Assembly: GCA_021827245.1 (NCBI GenBank) | Contig: JAKAWN010000026.1 | Coordinates: 1-30,493 of the forward strand | Reading direction: 5' to 3' | DNA from: Acidobacteriota bacterium | Lineage (GTDB): Bacteria; Acidobacteriota; Terriglobia; UBA7540 | DNA: 30,493 nucleotides | Part shown: positions 19,651 to 28,940 of the stretch, piece after piece | How the letters are laid out: each line of letters begins with the position of its first letter | How positions within the stretch are numbered: position 1 is the stretch's first letter | Position numbers and translations under genes: made by a program | Notes under the pieces: model-generated | The model's input: only the letters and a program-made list of their open reading frames with translations | Database searches by the model: none | What the model was told of the DNA's origin: nothing

Positions 19651-21375
19651 ATGAGCCGAAGACTCCGCTGGATATTAATTATTGTGGGGCTGCTCATTGT
19701 TGTGGTCCTCGCCCTGCCGTTTCTGATCCCTGTCAACCAGTTCCGGCCAGCCATTGAGGCGCAAGCCTCGGCCGCGCTTGGGCGCAAAGTGACGTTCGGC
19801 CATCTCAGCCTGTCCATTCTCAGCGGCTCAGTGTCCGCCGAAAACCTTTCCATTGGCGACGATCCCACCTTCAGCGCGTCGCCTTTTCTGACTGCGAAAT
19901 CCATTAAGGTCGGCGTCGAACTCATGCCGCTGATCTTCTCGCGAACGCTCAACGTGACAGGCGTTACTATTGAAAATCCGCAGGTCACGCTGCTGCGGAA
20001 CAATGCCGGCGAGTGGAATTATTCTTCTCTCGGCCGCTCCCCGGCTGGCGCCGGGCAACAGGCGCCGGCGGTCGGGCAACAGGCGCAAGCGGCCGCCAAG
20101 CCTTCCGGTTCCTCCAGCGCTCCCGCTGAGGTTTCGATCAAAAAACTAGAACTCAGCGACGGCAAAATTACCATCGGTTCAACAGACTCTCCGAAGCGCA
20201 ACACGTACGATCACGTTAACGTGACCGCCTCAGATGTTTCCATGCATTCCCGGTTTCCCGTTGCGGTTTCCGCCGATCTTCCAGGAGGCGGCAATTTAAA
20301 ATTTGACGGCAAGATGGGGCCGCTCGACAGCGCAGATGCCTCGCTCACCCCCTTCAACGCGAAGCTCGATGTCAGTTCTCTTAGCCTTGCTTCGACCGGT
20401 TTCCTCGATCCCTCTGCCGGGCTCGGCGGCCTGCTCGATCTCAACGCAACGATGAGCTCGAAGAACGGAGAGGCCGAAACTAACGGAACAGCCAAGCTCT
20501 CCAAAGCGCTTCTGGTTGCCGGCGGCTCGCCTTCATCCCAGCCGGTTACGGTGGACTTCCACACCCAGTATGACCTGCGCAAGAGCGCGGGCGTCCTGAA
20601 TCCGTCCACGGTGAAGATCGGCACCGCTGCGGCAAATCTTAGCGGCACTTATCAGACCGTCGGCGATGCAACTGTCGTCAACGTCAAGCTGCAAGGCCAG
20701 AACATGCCAGTCACGGACCTTCAATCCTTCCTTCCCGCGCTCGGCATCAACCTTCCGAAAGGCGCCGCACTCGAAGCCGGCACGCTGAACGCCAACCTGA
20801 ATCTCACCGGTCCGACCAACAAGCTTGTCACCACCGGCAATGTGGGCCTTACGGGAGCGAAACTTGCCGGCTTCGACCTCGGGTCGAGGATGTCAGCCAT
20901 TTCTGCGCTTGCTGGCATCAAGACCGGCAAGGACTTGCAAATTGAAAAGCTCACCTCCAACTTGCAAATGTCCCCTGGCGGTCTCCAGGCTGAAAACTTC
21001 CTTATGATCATTCCGACGCTTGGCAGGCTGGTGGGCGCTGGCACCATTGATTCCAGAAACAATCTCGATTTCAAGATGGCGGCAACGGTGCCGAGTAGTG
21101 TGGCTACGGCCGGCAGCCCAGTGGCGGGCGCCCTGGGATTGGTCAGCAAGCTGACGGGGGGCGGTTGCAAAGGTGGCGTAACGGTTCCCTTCCTGGTGCA
21201 AGGCACGACATCCGATCCGAAGTTTGTTCCCGATGTCGGAGGGCTGGCCGCTGGCCTGCTCAAGTCTCAAATGGGTTGTACGGGGAACTCTGCTTCCGGT
21301 GCAACAAAGCAACAAACCCCTGCCAATCCCGTGCAGGGCATCATGGGCCTCTTCGGTAAAAAGAAAAAGCCTTGA
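19651..21375 (+). CDS. AsmA-family envelope protein
   Basis: The 574-residue protein has one N-terminal membrane segment (LRWILIIVGLLIVVVLALPFLIP) directly followed by the AsmA start pattern (NQFRPAIEAQASAALGRKVTFGHLSLSIL). A long beta-rich periplasmic part follows, with a Gln/Ala/Pro-rich linker at about 130-155. A typical AsmA C-terminal region includes ENFLMIIPTLGRLVGAGTID. AsmA-like proteins are inner-membrane-anchored and are linked to phospholipid transport or outer-membrane assembly. AAGGAGG lies about 5 nt before ATG 19651. It stands alone, and its short KKKKP end is unremarkable. Confidence 0.88.
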   Translation: MSRRLRWILIIVGLLIVVVLALPFLIPVNQFRPAIEAQASAALGRKVTFGHLSLSILSGSVSAENLSIGDDPTFSASPFLTAKSIKVGVELMPLIFSRTLNVTGVTIENPQVTLLRNNAGEWNYSSLGRSPAGAGQQAPAVGQQAQAAAKPSGSSSAPAEVSIKKLELSDGKITIGSTDSPKRNTYDHVNVTASDVSMHSRFPVAVSADLPGGGNLKFDGKMGPLDSADASLTPFNAKLDVSSLSLASTGFLDPSAGLGGLLDLNATMSSKNGEAETNGTAKLSKALLVAGGSPSSQPVTVDFHTQYDLRKSAGVLNPSTVKIGTAAANLSGTYQTVGDATVVNVKLQGQNMPVTDLQSFLPALGINLPKGAALEAGTLNANLNLTGPTNKLVTTGNVGLTGAKLAGFDLGSRMSAISALAGIKTGKDLQIEKLTSNLQMSPGGLQAENFLMIIPTLGRLVGAGTIDSRNNLDFKMAATVPSSVATAGSPVAGALGLVSKLTGGGCKGGVTVPFLVQGTTSDPKFVPDVGGLAAGLLKSQMGCTGNSASGATKQQTPANPVQGIMGLFGKKKKP

Positions 21376-21770
21376 TACGCGGCCGCTCGCTTCGGGAAAT
21401 CGCGAAGCCCCAAATCAGCCCCTGCGCCAGCCGCCAGCCACCACCCGGATGATTGTATTCGAGGGTGGCCGGGCGTATATTTCGATCAGGTAGACCATCA
21501 GTAATCCCGGAGGACTCGGGATACCCTGAACTCATTCCTGCCACCCCTGTGCCCAAGGATTGCCTGGGCGAATTGGGGCACGAGTCGCAGCAGATCCGGG
21601 ATAAGCGAACGAACGGACCGTGGGAGGAATGTTGAGGGCAAGCGAGCGCGCGCCCTCGCCGATCACTTGATGGACTGACCGATCAACTCCTAGCGCGCCA
21701 TCCCTTCTTTTGCCTCCGAACCGGCCCGTGGTCTGAACCTTGGGAGGCTGTTCAGTTGAGGAGGTGAATC
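21376..21770. other. Gene-free stretch
   Basis: I see no supported gene here. Short open frames lack ribosome binding sites and family resemblance. No REP hairpin with a GTAG foot was found by eye. Confidence 0.5.
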
Positions 21771-22358
21771 ATGAACAGCCTGAAACATTATTTATGGCTG
21801 GGACTCGGGATTTTCACTCTCGTTCTGCTCTCTGCTCCGGCATTGCGGGGAGCAGGCGAGAAAGGTGACGCCGCCAACTGGGAAAATCTGCGCAACGTGG
21901 CTCCCAGTTCGTCCGTGCGCGTCGTGCTGAAGAACGTCGAGACGCACGAAGGGAAACTCCAGAGGGTCAGTGACGAGGGTATTACTATTTCCACTGCCAG
22001 CGGAGAAAAAACCTTCGCCCGGAATGATGTTCTGCGGGTTTCCACCAAGGGCAAATCGCATCGCAAGAGGAATCTGCTGATCGGCATGGGCGCGGGCGCC
22101 GTAACCGGCGTCATTGTCGGCGTGGCGGATCCTGAGCTCGGCCAGGGAACCTGCGCGCAAGGATCGTGCGTCGATGCCGGTACGGCCGCAATGGCGGGCG
22201 CCGTCGGAGCAGTAGCCGGCGCCGCTGTGGGGGCCATCATCCCTACAGGTGGCTGGCACGAAGTCTTTCGGGCGCCGCAAGCGGCAACGGCACAGCCCCG
22301 TGGAAACAAAATTGTGCCCGCCAGCAGCCTCGCTGCGGGTCAAGTCGCGCATCGGTGA
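21771..22358 (+). CDS. Exported glycine-zipper protein, unknown function
   Basis: The 195-residue protein has a signal peptide (LWLGLGIFTLVLLSAPALRGAG). A small beta-rich segment follows at about 48-92 (VRVVLKNVETHEGKLQRVSDEGITIS), which looks like an SH3/Sm-like barrel in pattern. Two Gly/Ala-rich hydrophobic stretches come next, GMGAGAVTGVIVGV and AAMAGAVGAVAGAAVGAIIP, forming a glycine zipper separated by a loop with two Cys (GTCAQGSCVD). GGAGG lies about 6 nt before ATG 21771. The architecture is common in acidobacterial secreted proteins, but I know of no assigned function. Membrane insertion of the zipper is plausible. Confidence 0.8.
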   Translation: MNSLKHYLWLGLGIFTLVLLSAPALRGAGEKGDAANWENLRNVAPSSSVRVVLKNVETHEGKLQRVSDEGITISTASGEKTFARNDVLRVSTKGKSHRKRNLLIGMGAGAVTGVIVGVADPELGQGTCAQGSCVDAGTAAMAGAVGAVAGAAVGAIIPTGGWHEVFRAPQAATAQPRGNKIVPASSLAAGQVAHR

Positions 22359-22439
22359 AAGACGGACATTGACATTGGGTAGCGGCCGTGAGGTGCCACG
22401 GGCCTCCGGGCATGCGGCACCCGCGGGGCCGACTGGCAT

Positions 22440-24170
22440 TTAGAAGCCAGTGTAAGAGAGCAAATGTGCCCAAAGCAGCCGCTCCTGGCGCCAGGGATCG
22501 CTGACAACCCGGCACTTGGCATTGATGTACATGGTCTCGCGCTTGTCGAGCGTGTACGGAGGCCAGTGGGGAAGTCCCTCGAAGTTGGGATTGCCATTGC
22601 GGGCAAAAGCCGCCCAGGCGCCGCTCATGTTGAGCGCGGTTTGGAACCGGCCGGGATTGGTACCGATCATGCCGGTGATCCCACCCATGGGATTGAATTG
22701 GGGATGGTCGAATTTGAATGGCATCTCCATCGTATGGCAAGCGCGGAGGGGATAGGGAGGGTTTTGATTGGCCAGCGCGTTCGATTGGTACCGGAGCATA
22801 TACATGTAAACGGGCGCTGCATGCTGCGCCGCTTTTCTTTCAGCCTGGGTGACTGCACTTGCCCAGAGCATGCGCGCGGTCATGATGGAGAAAAAGATGT
22901 CGGTGGGGCTGGCGTGCGGGTGGGACAGGTGATAGACGGAGAGCACTTCGCCGGCCTTGTCGTGAAAAATGTCCGTAATGCGCCTCCGCAGATCTGCTTC
23001 CGTCATGGTGTAGATCGGAGGATTGTTTGGAAACATGAACACGGCTTCGTTTTCGTTGGTACCGACGATCATGGGAACGTTGGCTGAAATGGCCGGCGCC
23101 ACGGGGTCGTACGGGTTGGCGGGCAGATGGTGGCCGTCGACGACCGGTCCCATGCGGAATCCTATCTGCGGGGAGGCGGAAACCGTGGCGAAACGGCTGG
23201 CGGGCAGGGTGAGCAAGTGGCGCGCCTGGGAGGGCTTCAGGCCCAGCTTTTCCAGCACCGTATGAGCAATTTCGGTGGCCTGCTGGCGGCTGATGCCTTT
23301 GAGCATGGAGCCACTTTCGACGCTGGCCCGGCTGAAGAGTCCGTGCGCTGACGGCATGGCTGTTAGAACGGAGGTTTTCATGCCGCCTCCGGATTCGCCG
23401 AAGAGCATCACGCGATCCGGATCGCCGCCGAATTGTGCAATGTTGTCGTGCACCCAGCGCAAGGCCGCGACGATGTCCAGCATGCCGGCGCAGCCGGAAG
23501 CAGCGTATTCTTCGCCCAGTATCTCTTCCAGGTACAGGTATCCCAGCAGTCCCAGGCGATGGTTAGTTGTAACGACGACCACGTCGTAGTTCCTGGCCAG
23601 GGCACTGCCGTCGTGGATAGTGTCGTCCACAGGAACCTCGGCGCCCCCGTTGCCCGTGACAAAACCGCCGCCATGGGAATAGAACATGACCGGCCTCTTT
23701 TGCCCCTCCCAAAACGCCGGCGTCCAGACGTTCAGCACCAGGCAATCCTCGCTGGTAGGGAACATCGGTATGCTTGTCGGGCGGTTGGGATCCAGAGGCT
23801 GGATACTGGCGGGACCGTAAACAAGCGCGTCGCGCACTCCGCTCCAGGGCTTCAGGGGAGGCGGAGCCTTGAACCGGTTTTCGCCGGTGGGGGATCCCGC
23901 ATAAGGAATGCCTTTAAAGCAGACGACGCCGTTGCGGCTGGCTCCGCGCACGGCCCCGCCGGTTGTCTGAACGATCAGCGGGCCGTAGCCATCTCCTTTT
24001 ATCGGAGCCTGAGCCTCGGCCGGCGCCGGTGCCGACAGCAGCCCGCCGACCAACGCCGGAGCCGACGTGGCTCCGCCGGTGAGAGCCAGAATCTGAGTCA
24101 GAAACCGGCGGCGTTGTTGATCGTACGTCGCGTCGATGGCTTCACCGTTCCTATCTCTTGATTGCTCCAT
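22440..24170 (-). CDS. Tat-exported type-B carboxylesterase
   Basis: This is a 576-residue alpha/beta-hydrolase of the carboxylesterase/para-nitrobenzyl esterase family. ATG 24170 was chosen because GGAGG lies 5 nt upstream and it gives a twin-arginine leader (QQRRRFLTQILALTGG) cleaved around APAEAQA. Upstream frame to 24284 is unrelated. The nucleophile is Ser260 (GESGGG). The acid is probably Glu375 (GTNENEA) and the histidine His479 (ACHTMEMPF). The oxyanion loop is HGGGF at 166-170, and the EDCLVLNVWTP signature is at 141-151. It lies downstream of the MR/MLE gene on the same strand, 150 bp apart, so co-expression is possible. Substrate unknown. Confidence 0.9.
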   Translation of the reverse strand: MEQSRDRNGEAIDATYDQQRRRFLTQILALTGGATSAPALVGGLLSAPAPAEAQAPIKGDGYGPLIVQTTGGAVRGASRNGVVCFKGIPYAGSPTGENRFKAPPPLKPWSGVRDALVYGPASIQPLDPNRPTSIPMFPTSEDCLVLNVWTPAFWEGQKRPVMFYSHGGGFVTGNGGAEVPVDDTIHDGSALARNYDVVVVTTNHRLGLLGYLYLEEILGEEYAASGCAGMLDIVAALRWVHDNIAQFGGDPDRVMLFGESGGGMKTSVLTAMPSAHGLFSRASVESGSMLKGISRQQATEIAHTVLEKLGLKPSQARHLLTLPASRFATVSASPQIGFRMGPVVDGHHLPANPYDPVAPAISANVPMIVGTNENEAVFMFPNNPPIYTMTEADLRRRITDIFHDKAGEVLSVYHLSHPHASPTDIFFSIMTARMLWASAVTQAERKAAQHAAPVYMYMLRYQSNALANQNPPYPLRACHTMEMPFKFDHPQFNPMGGITGMIGTNPGRFQTALNMSGAWAAFARNGNPNFEGLPHWPPYTLDKRETMYINAKCRVVSDPWRQERLLWAHLLSYTGF

Positions 24171-24280
24171 GGTTTCCTCCTCTGCGTGAATCAGAATCCT
24201 GGCATTGACTGGACTTAATAGCCACGCCTGCGCTTCTCTTGAGGGAGGCGAACAGGTTGTCGATTGTGATCTGGAAGAAG

Positions 24281-24309
24281 CCACGGCACAAAGCGTGTGC
24301 CGTGGCTAT
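24281..24309 (-). repeat. REP-like hairpin between MR/MLE and esterase genes
   Basis: CCACGGCACA (24281-24290) pairs perfectly with TGTGCCGTGG (24296-24305) around AAGCG, followed by CTAT, a one-base change from the CTAC tag. It may act as a processing hairpin between the two minus-strand genes. Confidence 0.6.
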
Positions 24310-24320
24310 AGGCTACTGGA

Positions 24321-25637
24321 CTAGTCTAAGAAATCGCGATCCTCTTCCCTGAGGTGCGCTTTGGCTGCCTGGACGTTGAAGGTGACACCCAGTCCCGGCT
24401 TGTCCCAAACGTCGATGAAGCCATTCTTGACAATCGGGTCCGGCAAGCCCTCGACAATGTCATACCACCACTCAGGCTCGCCCAGCGGGTATTCGAAACC
24501 GATGTAGTTTTGTGGGAGGGTGGCTGCCATTTGAACATGCGCGGCGAGTCCGATCAGTCCGTCGAAGATTCCGTGCGGAGCAACCAGGATGCCGTGGAGA
24601 TTGGCGTACTCGGCAATCCACTTCAGTTCGGCAATTCCGCCACAGTCTTCCGGGTCGGGGCCGAGAACATTGACCGCCTGTGTTTCGATGAGATCTTTGA
24701 AGTTTTCCCGGAGGTAGATCTCCTCTCCGGTGTGAATCGGGGTCGACGTGCTGTCGGTGACCTGCTTGAAGACCTGGGCGTTCGGGTAAGGGTAGTAGTC
24801 GCCGGTGATCATGTCTTCGAGCCAGGTGATGTGGAGTGGTTCCATCGCTCGCGCAAAGCGGATTGCATCCTTGGGAGTCCAGCCCGGCCCGCAGTCAAGG
24901 GAGAGGCCGACTTCACTGCCCAGGACCCTCTTCATGGCTTCGACGCAGGAAATGACATAGTCTATGCCACGTTCCGTCAGGAGGCCGTAATCGGGGTGCG
25001 GCGGTCCTTGCCATGGTTGGTCATACCAGGCGTCCGGGATGGCCGTCAGCATTGCCGGACTGTGAAATGCAATGGCCGCTTTGATCAGTGTGAAACCCTC
25101 TTTGGCTTCCTTCATCTTTGCCATATTCTCGGCGTAGTCGGCTGGCGTGTGGCCGGTCATGGGGAAGCGGACGCCTCCGTTGTAAATGCGGACGCGGTCG
25201 CGGATCTTACCGCCAAGCAGTTTATACACCGGCAATCCGGCCACTTGCCCGGCGAGGTCCCAGAGAGCGATTTCGATGGCGCTGACCGCCGCGCCCCAGG
25301 GCTTGAACGCTCCCATGCGGCGGATCTTCAACATTATCCGCGCGACGTCCGTGGGGTCTTCGCCCAGAAGATACCTCTTATAGAAAAGTACCATCGGTTT
25401 GAGATACGGCTTGGCAGACTCGGCTTCACCGTAGCCGGAGATCCCCTGATTGGTGACAATTCGAACCACCGGGCTCCGCCCGATGATTGCGCATTTCAGG
25501 TCAGTGATTTTGATCGGTCCATTTCCGGTCCGTTTTTGAGGAAGCGGCAGACCGCCTTCCGGCTGAGCCCCTAGCGCGGTTGCGGCGGCTACCCCCGAAA
25601 GCGATCCCAGAAATCCTCTTCGAGTCCAGTCATCCAT
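24321..25637 (-). CDS. Tat-exported mandelate racemase/muconate lactonizing (enolase superfamily) protein
   Basis: This is a 438-residue enolase-superfamily member. The leader WTRRGFLGSLSGVAAATALGA is a twin-arginine signal. The capping domain covers about 42-140, then the barrel follows. Metal ligands appear as Asp248 (LSLDCGPGW), Glu274 (TWLEDM) and Glu305/306 (TGEEIYLREN). The catalytic-type His355 (APHGIFDG) is present. The family includes acid-sugar dehydratases, so sugar-acid dehydration is the likely reaction; the substrate is not known. GGAGG lies just upstream of ATG 25637. A paralogue C-terminus at 30374-30493 matches its last 39 residues at 33 positions. Export of such an enzyme is uncommon outside phyla such as this one. 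Confidence 0.9.
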   Translation of the reverse strand: MDDWTRRGFLGSLSGVAAATALGAQPEGGLPLPQKRTGNGPIKITDLKCAIIGRSPVVRIVTNQGISGYGEAESAKPYLKPMVLFYKRYLLGEDPTDVARIMLKIRRMGAFKPWGAAVSAIEIALWDLAGQVAGLPVYKLLGGKIRDRVRIYNGGVRFPMTGHTPADYAENMAKMKEAKEGFTLIKAAIAFHSPAMLTAIPDAWYDQPWQGPPHPDYGLLTERGIDYVISCVEAMKRVLGSEVGLSLDCGPGWTPKDAIRFARAMEPLHITWLEDMITGDYYPYPNAQVFKQVTDSTSTPIHTGEEIYLRENFKDLIETQAVNVLGPDPEDCGGIAELKWIAEYANLHGILVAPHGIFDGLIGLAAHVQMAATLPQNYIGFEYPLGEPEWWYDIVEGLPDPIVKNGFIDVWDKPGLGVTFNVQAAKAHLREEDRDFLD

Positions 25638-26771
25638 TGATTCCTCCTGTTGCAGGCATCTCGATTGAAATCCGGCTGGCCATCCTCACGTAAGGCAAAA
25701 TAGGAACTCGCATCTCGCTGCGATAGGAAGACACCAGGAGGCCAGACAGCAGGGCGGACATGCTTTTTCGGGCTCGCGGTCCTTGTGGGGTTGCCTGCCA
25801 AACGCCAAAGGTCCGTGCCACGCCGCTCTTACGCCACGCTTGCCACGGGGAGAGGGAATCTTCCTCGTGGTACCGTTGGATCAAAGAGCACCTTGCATGC
25901 TCAACCCATGCCCCCTGCTCACGCCGGGCCCACAACCATTACTCTTTTTCAGGATAAGGTCATGCACATTGGGCGCGGGCATTCTATCATAGCCGGTACT
26001 TATCCTTGCGGCGTTTCTTGCGCTTGCAGGCACTGTTGCCGGTCCTGTAGCTGCATTTCTCTGCCTCGCGCTTGCGGGTGCGCCCTCATCCTGGCGTCGC
26101 GTTCAGACCATATTCGGGGATTCTGGCTCGGTTCGATGCGGGTCGGAAGGAGGTTTCGGGTCGCAGCGGTGTACTGCCCGGATTCGGGCGGGGCAATAGA
26201 CGTTGTCGGCACCCAGGAAATAACTTGCGCACCCGAATAGTGAGGTCTGGCCGTCAAACCCCGATGATGGAGGCGGACATTCCACGTCAATCTTCTTAAA
26301 TTGCAGAAAAGACAGCGCGAATTGTCGCTACCAGTTTCGAACTAAGCGGGCTGGCCAAGCAAAGGTGTTTAACTGCCAGCTAAAAGCGTGCAGGACGGGA
26401 TTTCAGCACCGGAAATTACTTACGCAATTGAGCCCCGGAGATCAGGTTGCCAGGGCCATAATTGAGGCAGGCGGCTTCCTGCTGTATGTTTCCTAACTAC
26501 TTGAAAATAGAAGCGACAACGGCCGCCACCGGGCTCGGACACGGGTGATTACAGGGCATCGCACGCGGTCTGGAGTTTGGCACCAGGAGTGCTGTTGTTC
26601 ACTTTCCTCGGGGCGAGTGTCTGTTGCGTCAGGGAAATCGTGGAGGAAGGGTGCCCGTGCAGGGCGCATCCATGCCTCTGGCCTTTTGGCGTTCGACGAA
26701 TCAGCGGTCGGCCAGATGGCTGGCGTTGGCGGGCGTCTTCCCGCTGGCCTGTGCGGCGTGAAGGAGGAAGG
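25638..26771. other. Long gene-free region (1.1 kb)
   Basis: No convincing gene is visible. The frame at 25785-26240 (+) has no family resemblance. A hydrophobic stretch readable at about 26000-26060 in another frame follows a stop and has no start codon. A weak hairpin with a CTAC-type foot is at 26311-26332 (GACA...TGTCGCTAC). The region may hold regulatory sequence for either flanking gene or be a decayed gene. Confidence 0.5.
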
Positions 26772-27425
26772 ATGATCAAGGAAAAAGGAAAAAGGATGCT
26801 GAAAGGTGTTGCGGAGGACTACATGTTCTACCGCGATGCGGAACGAACGTTTTTCGAGTCGGAAGAGTTTCCGTGGGTTGCCGATGTTGAGGCGGAATGG
26901 ATGGCGATTCGCAAGGAGTTGGATGTGCTGATGTTGCACCGGGAAGCGATCACAAATTTCCAGGATTACTCCCCGCCACAGAAGAGCCTGACCAATGACA
27001 ACAACTGGAAGACGTTCTTCCTGTATGCCTTTGGTCGGGTGGAAAAAGAGAACTGCGCGCGCTGTCCGGAAACTGTCCGGATTTTGAAAAAGATTCCGGA
27101 GATGAACACAGCCATGTTCTCCATTCTGTCGCCCGGAAAGTACATACCTCCGCATCGGGGTCCATATAAGGGTGTGCTGCGCTATCACCTGGGTCTGATC
27201 ATACCGCGACCGGAAGGCAGTTGCAGGATTCGAGTGGGAAAGGATATCAGGACATGGAAGGAAGGGAAGAGCCTGATTTTTGACGACAGCCACGAACATG
27301 AAGTCTGGAACGACTCTGACTCCTATCGCGTGGTGCTTTTCGTCAACTTTGCTCGCCCGACGATCTTTCCTTTTTCTGCGGTCAACCGATCAATTCTCTG
27401 GATGCGCAGCCGCCGTCCGCTGTAG
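26772..27425 (+). CDS. Aspartyl/asparaginyl beta-hydroxylase-family dioxygenase
   Basis: The protein is 217 residues from ATG 26772, with AAGGAGGAAG at 26761-26770 immediately upstream; the open frame further 5' is a shadow. It is a 2-oxoglutarate/Fe(II) oxygenase of the AspH family. PPHRGPYKGVLRYHLGL carries the first iron ligand (His128). DDSHEHEVWNDSDSYRVVLF carries the second (His176) and the 2-oxoglutarate arginine (Arg186). The 10-residue His-Arg spacing equals that of human AspH. Like AspH it shows only two histidine ligands. It is probably cytosolic, as no signal peptide is seen. The substrate could be a protein, a small molecule or lipid A-like material. Confidence 0.88.
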   Translation: MIKEKGKRMLKGVAEDYMFYRDAERTFFESEEFPWVADVEAEWMAIRKELDVLMLHREAITNFQDYSPPQKSLTNDNNWKTFFLYAFGRVEKENCARCPETVRILKKIPEMNTAMFSILSPGKYIPPHRGPYKGVLRYHLGLIIPRPEGSCRIRVGKDIRTWKEGKSLIFDDSHEHEVWNDSDSYRVVLFVNFARPTIFPFSAVNRSILWMRSRRPL

Positions 27426-27727
27426 GCGCTGCGGCGACAAGCAGTGTTTTTTGCTAACTTTCCCCCCTCTCGTCCTCTTGGTCTGCATTCCGCCAATGGA
27501 AGGAGGGAGACGGCAATAAAATTGGTGCCTGGGGTGCGGGCGAGGACCTCACGTTGGGGTGTGTTGAAGATGTACAGCCCCTGTGTGCGCGTTGTCCCCG
27601 CCGGGTATCGGGGAGTGCGCAATGGTTCGGAAATCCGACCATGCGATGGAAAGCTGAACGTTGTTTGTCCTTGCCAGATTGTGTGAGAGGAGGCGCGTTT
27701 CCAAACCGTGAAAATTCGCCATCAGCA

Positions 27728-27746
27728 GAACAAGCTTGACTTGTTC
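27728..27746 (-). terminator. Hairpin after the Gly-rich gene
   Basis: GAACAAG (27728-27734) pairs perfectly with CTTGTTC (27740-27746). It sits 8 bp beyond the minus-strand stop at 27755. No T-run follows, so it is only a candidate transcript end. The rest of the gap 27426-27754 shows no gene. Confidence 0.35.
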
Positions 27747-27754
27747 CTGGGCTG

Positions 27755-28534
27755 CTAATTTGCGCTCCCGCTGCGTGCTTCTTCCCTTGAGAAGATCATT
27801 TTCACTTTGGTAGAACCCCGGGGAGTATCAACACTTCGCTGGACATCTAAAGTCCTGCCGTCCTTTGACAACATCCATTGCTCCTGAACCTTAATGGACC
27901 TTTCGCCACCGCGAAGATTCTCGACCCTTGAAAGGTCGAGTTGGTGGCCCTTTTTCTTCCAGCCAGCCTTCAGCGTTTCAGATCCCGGAATAGGTTTCTC
28001 GACCTGCATTGTTGATGAGCTGCCATCAAGGTTATATGTCGCGATGGGCGTTACCATGGCGAAGGCCATGGATTTTCTCATCTGCTCGCGAAGGCCTCCG
28101 GGGCCGCCTGGATAGCCGCCCCGCCGCCCACCCGGAAACCGGCCGCCACCGGGGAATCCAACGCGTGGCATGCCCCCACCGGGATAACCGCCGCCGGGAT
28201 AACCGCCGCCCGGGTAGCCGCCACCCGGGTAGCCGCCACCGCGCTGTCCGCCTCCGGGATATCCTCCTCCGCCTTCGTCTCCGCCGGGGGATCCGCCGCC
28301 TTCGGCAACTCGGGCCGGCCTCAGCTCTCCCTTGACCTTGCTTTCGACCGTGATCTGCCGGTCCGTTTGGGTGACGTTCATTTTGTAGCTCTGTAAGCGA
28401 GCAGGAACATCATGGGTTTTCTGCATGTCCAGGACCCATTTGCCGGAAAAGTTGGCCTTTATTCTGGCTCTGGCAAGGCCGTTGCCAGCGGCTATTCCGG
28501 TAATCAGGGTTAGCATTACGAACATCTTTTTCAT
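27755..28534 (-). CDS. Exported Gly-Tyr-Pro repeat protein, unknown function
   Basis: The 259-residue protein starts at ATG 28534 (MKKMFVMLTLITGIAAGNG), which has AAGGAG 7 nt upstream; the frame further 5' lacks such a site. A signal peptide is followed by a lipocalin-like opening (IKANFSGKWVLDMQKTHDV). A GGGYPGGG-type repeat block covers about residues 79-150. The C-terminal half (YNLDGSSSTMQVEKPIPGSETLKAGWKKKG...) resumes beta-rich sequence resembling small secreted domains in which a short motif is repeated (KW...L, W...L). The low-complexity block appears to split one such domain. Function unknown. Confidence 0.8.
   Translation of the reverse strand: MKKMFVMLTLITGIAAGNGLARARIKANFSGKWVLDMQKTHDVPARLQSYKMNVTQTDRQITVESKVKGELRPARVAEGGGSPGGDEGGGGYPGGGQRGGGYPGGGYPGGGYPGGGYPGGGMPRVGFPGGGRFPGGRRGGYPGGPGGLREQMRKSMAFAMVTPIATYNLDGSSSTMQVEKPIPGSETLKAGWKKKGHQLDLSRVENLRGGERSIKVQEQWMLSKDGRTLDVQRSVDTPRGSTKVKMIFSREEARSGSAN
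28176..28250 (-). repeat. 15-bp tandem repeats coding GGGYP
   Basis: Five tandem 15-bp units (28176-28190, 28191-28205, 28206-28220, 28221-28235, 28236-28250), the last diverged, each encode about Gly-Gly-Gly-Tyr-Pro on the minus strand. Adjacent units differ by one or a few bases. Unit number is likely to vary between strains through replication slippage. Confidence 0.75.
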
Positions 28535-28940
28535 TGACCGGCTCCTTCCCGAGAGCAGTAGGCTAGTATCCCCCGACGAGTTGAGAATCTGTCTGTTTTG
28601 ACGACGCATGCACTCATCTTGGCAGAAAAAGGCCGAAAAGACTGTTAAGGTTGTGTAAAGTCTGCTGGAACATGCGAGGTGAAATCCGGATAAGCGGGAA
28701 TTAGCGTTTTGGCCTTCCGGCGAATGAAAGGTCTGCCTTTTTAATACACGTCGCCGCGAGCCACGACCTTCCCTTTAGACCGGCAGCGGCCTTCTTGTTG
28801 CGGAGGAAATTGCCTGGTATATATCCCCTGATCTTCAACGGTTCGCGCGCTACCCACTCTTAATAACAGACCAGCAGATAACCTGATGTGAGGTATTGAT
28901 CATCTAAACTTGCGTAGTGAAAATCGAGGGGGCGGCTTCT

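Noticed and set aside
24354..25574. 406-residue open frame on the plus strand over the MR/MLE gene
   Set aside because: The minus-strand gene has clear catalytic motifs, a leader and GGAGG; the plus frame has none of these.
25785..26240. 151-codon plus-strand frame in the long gap
   Set aside because: Composition is Arg/Cys-rich and irregular, with no ribosome binding site and no recognisable domain.
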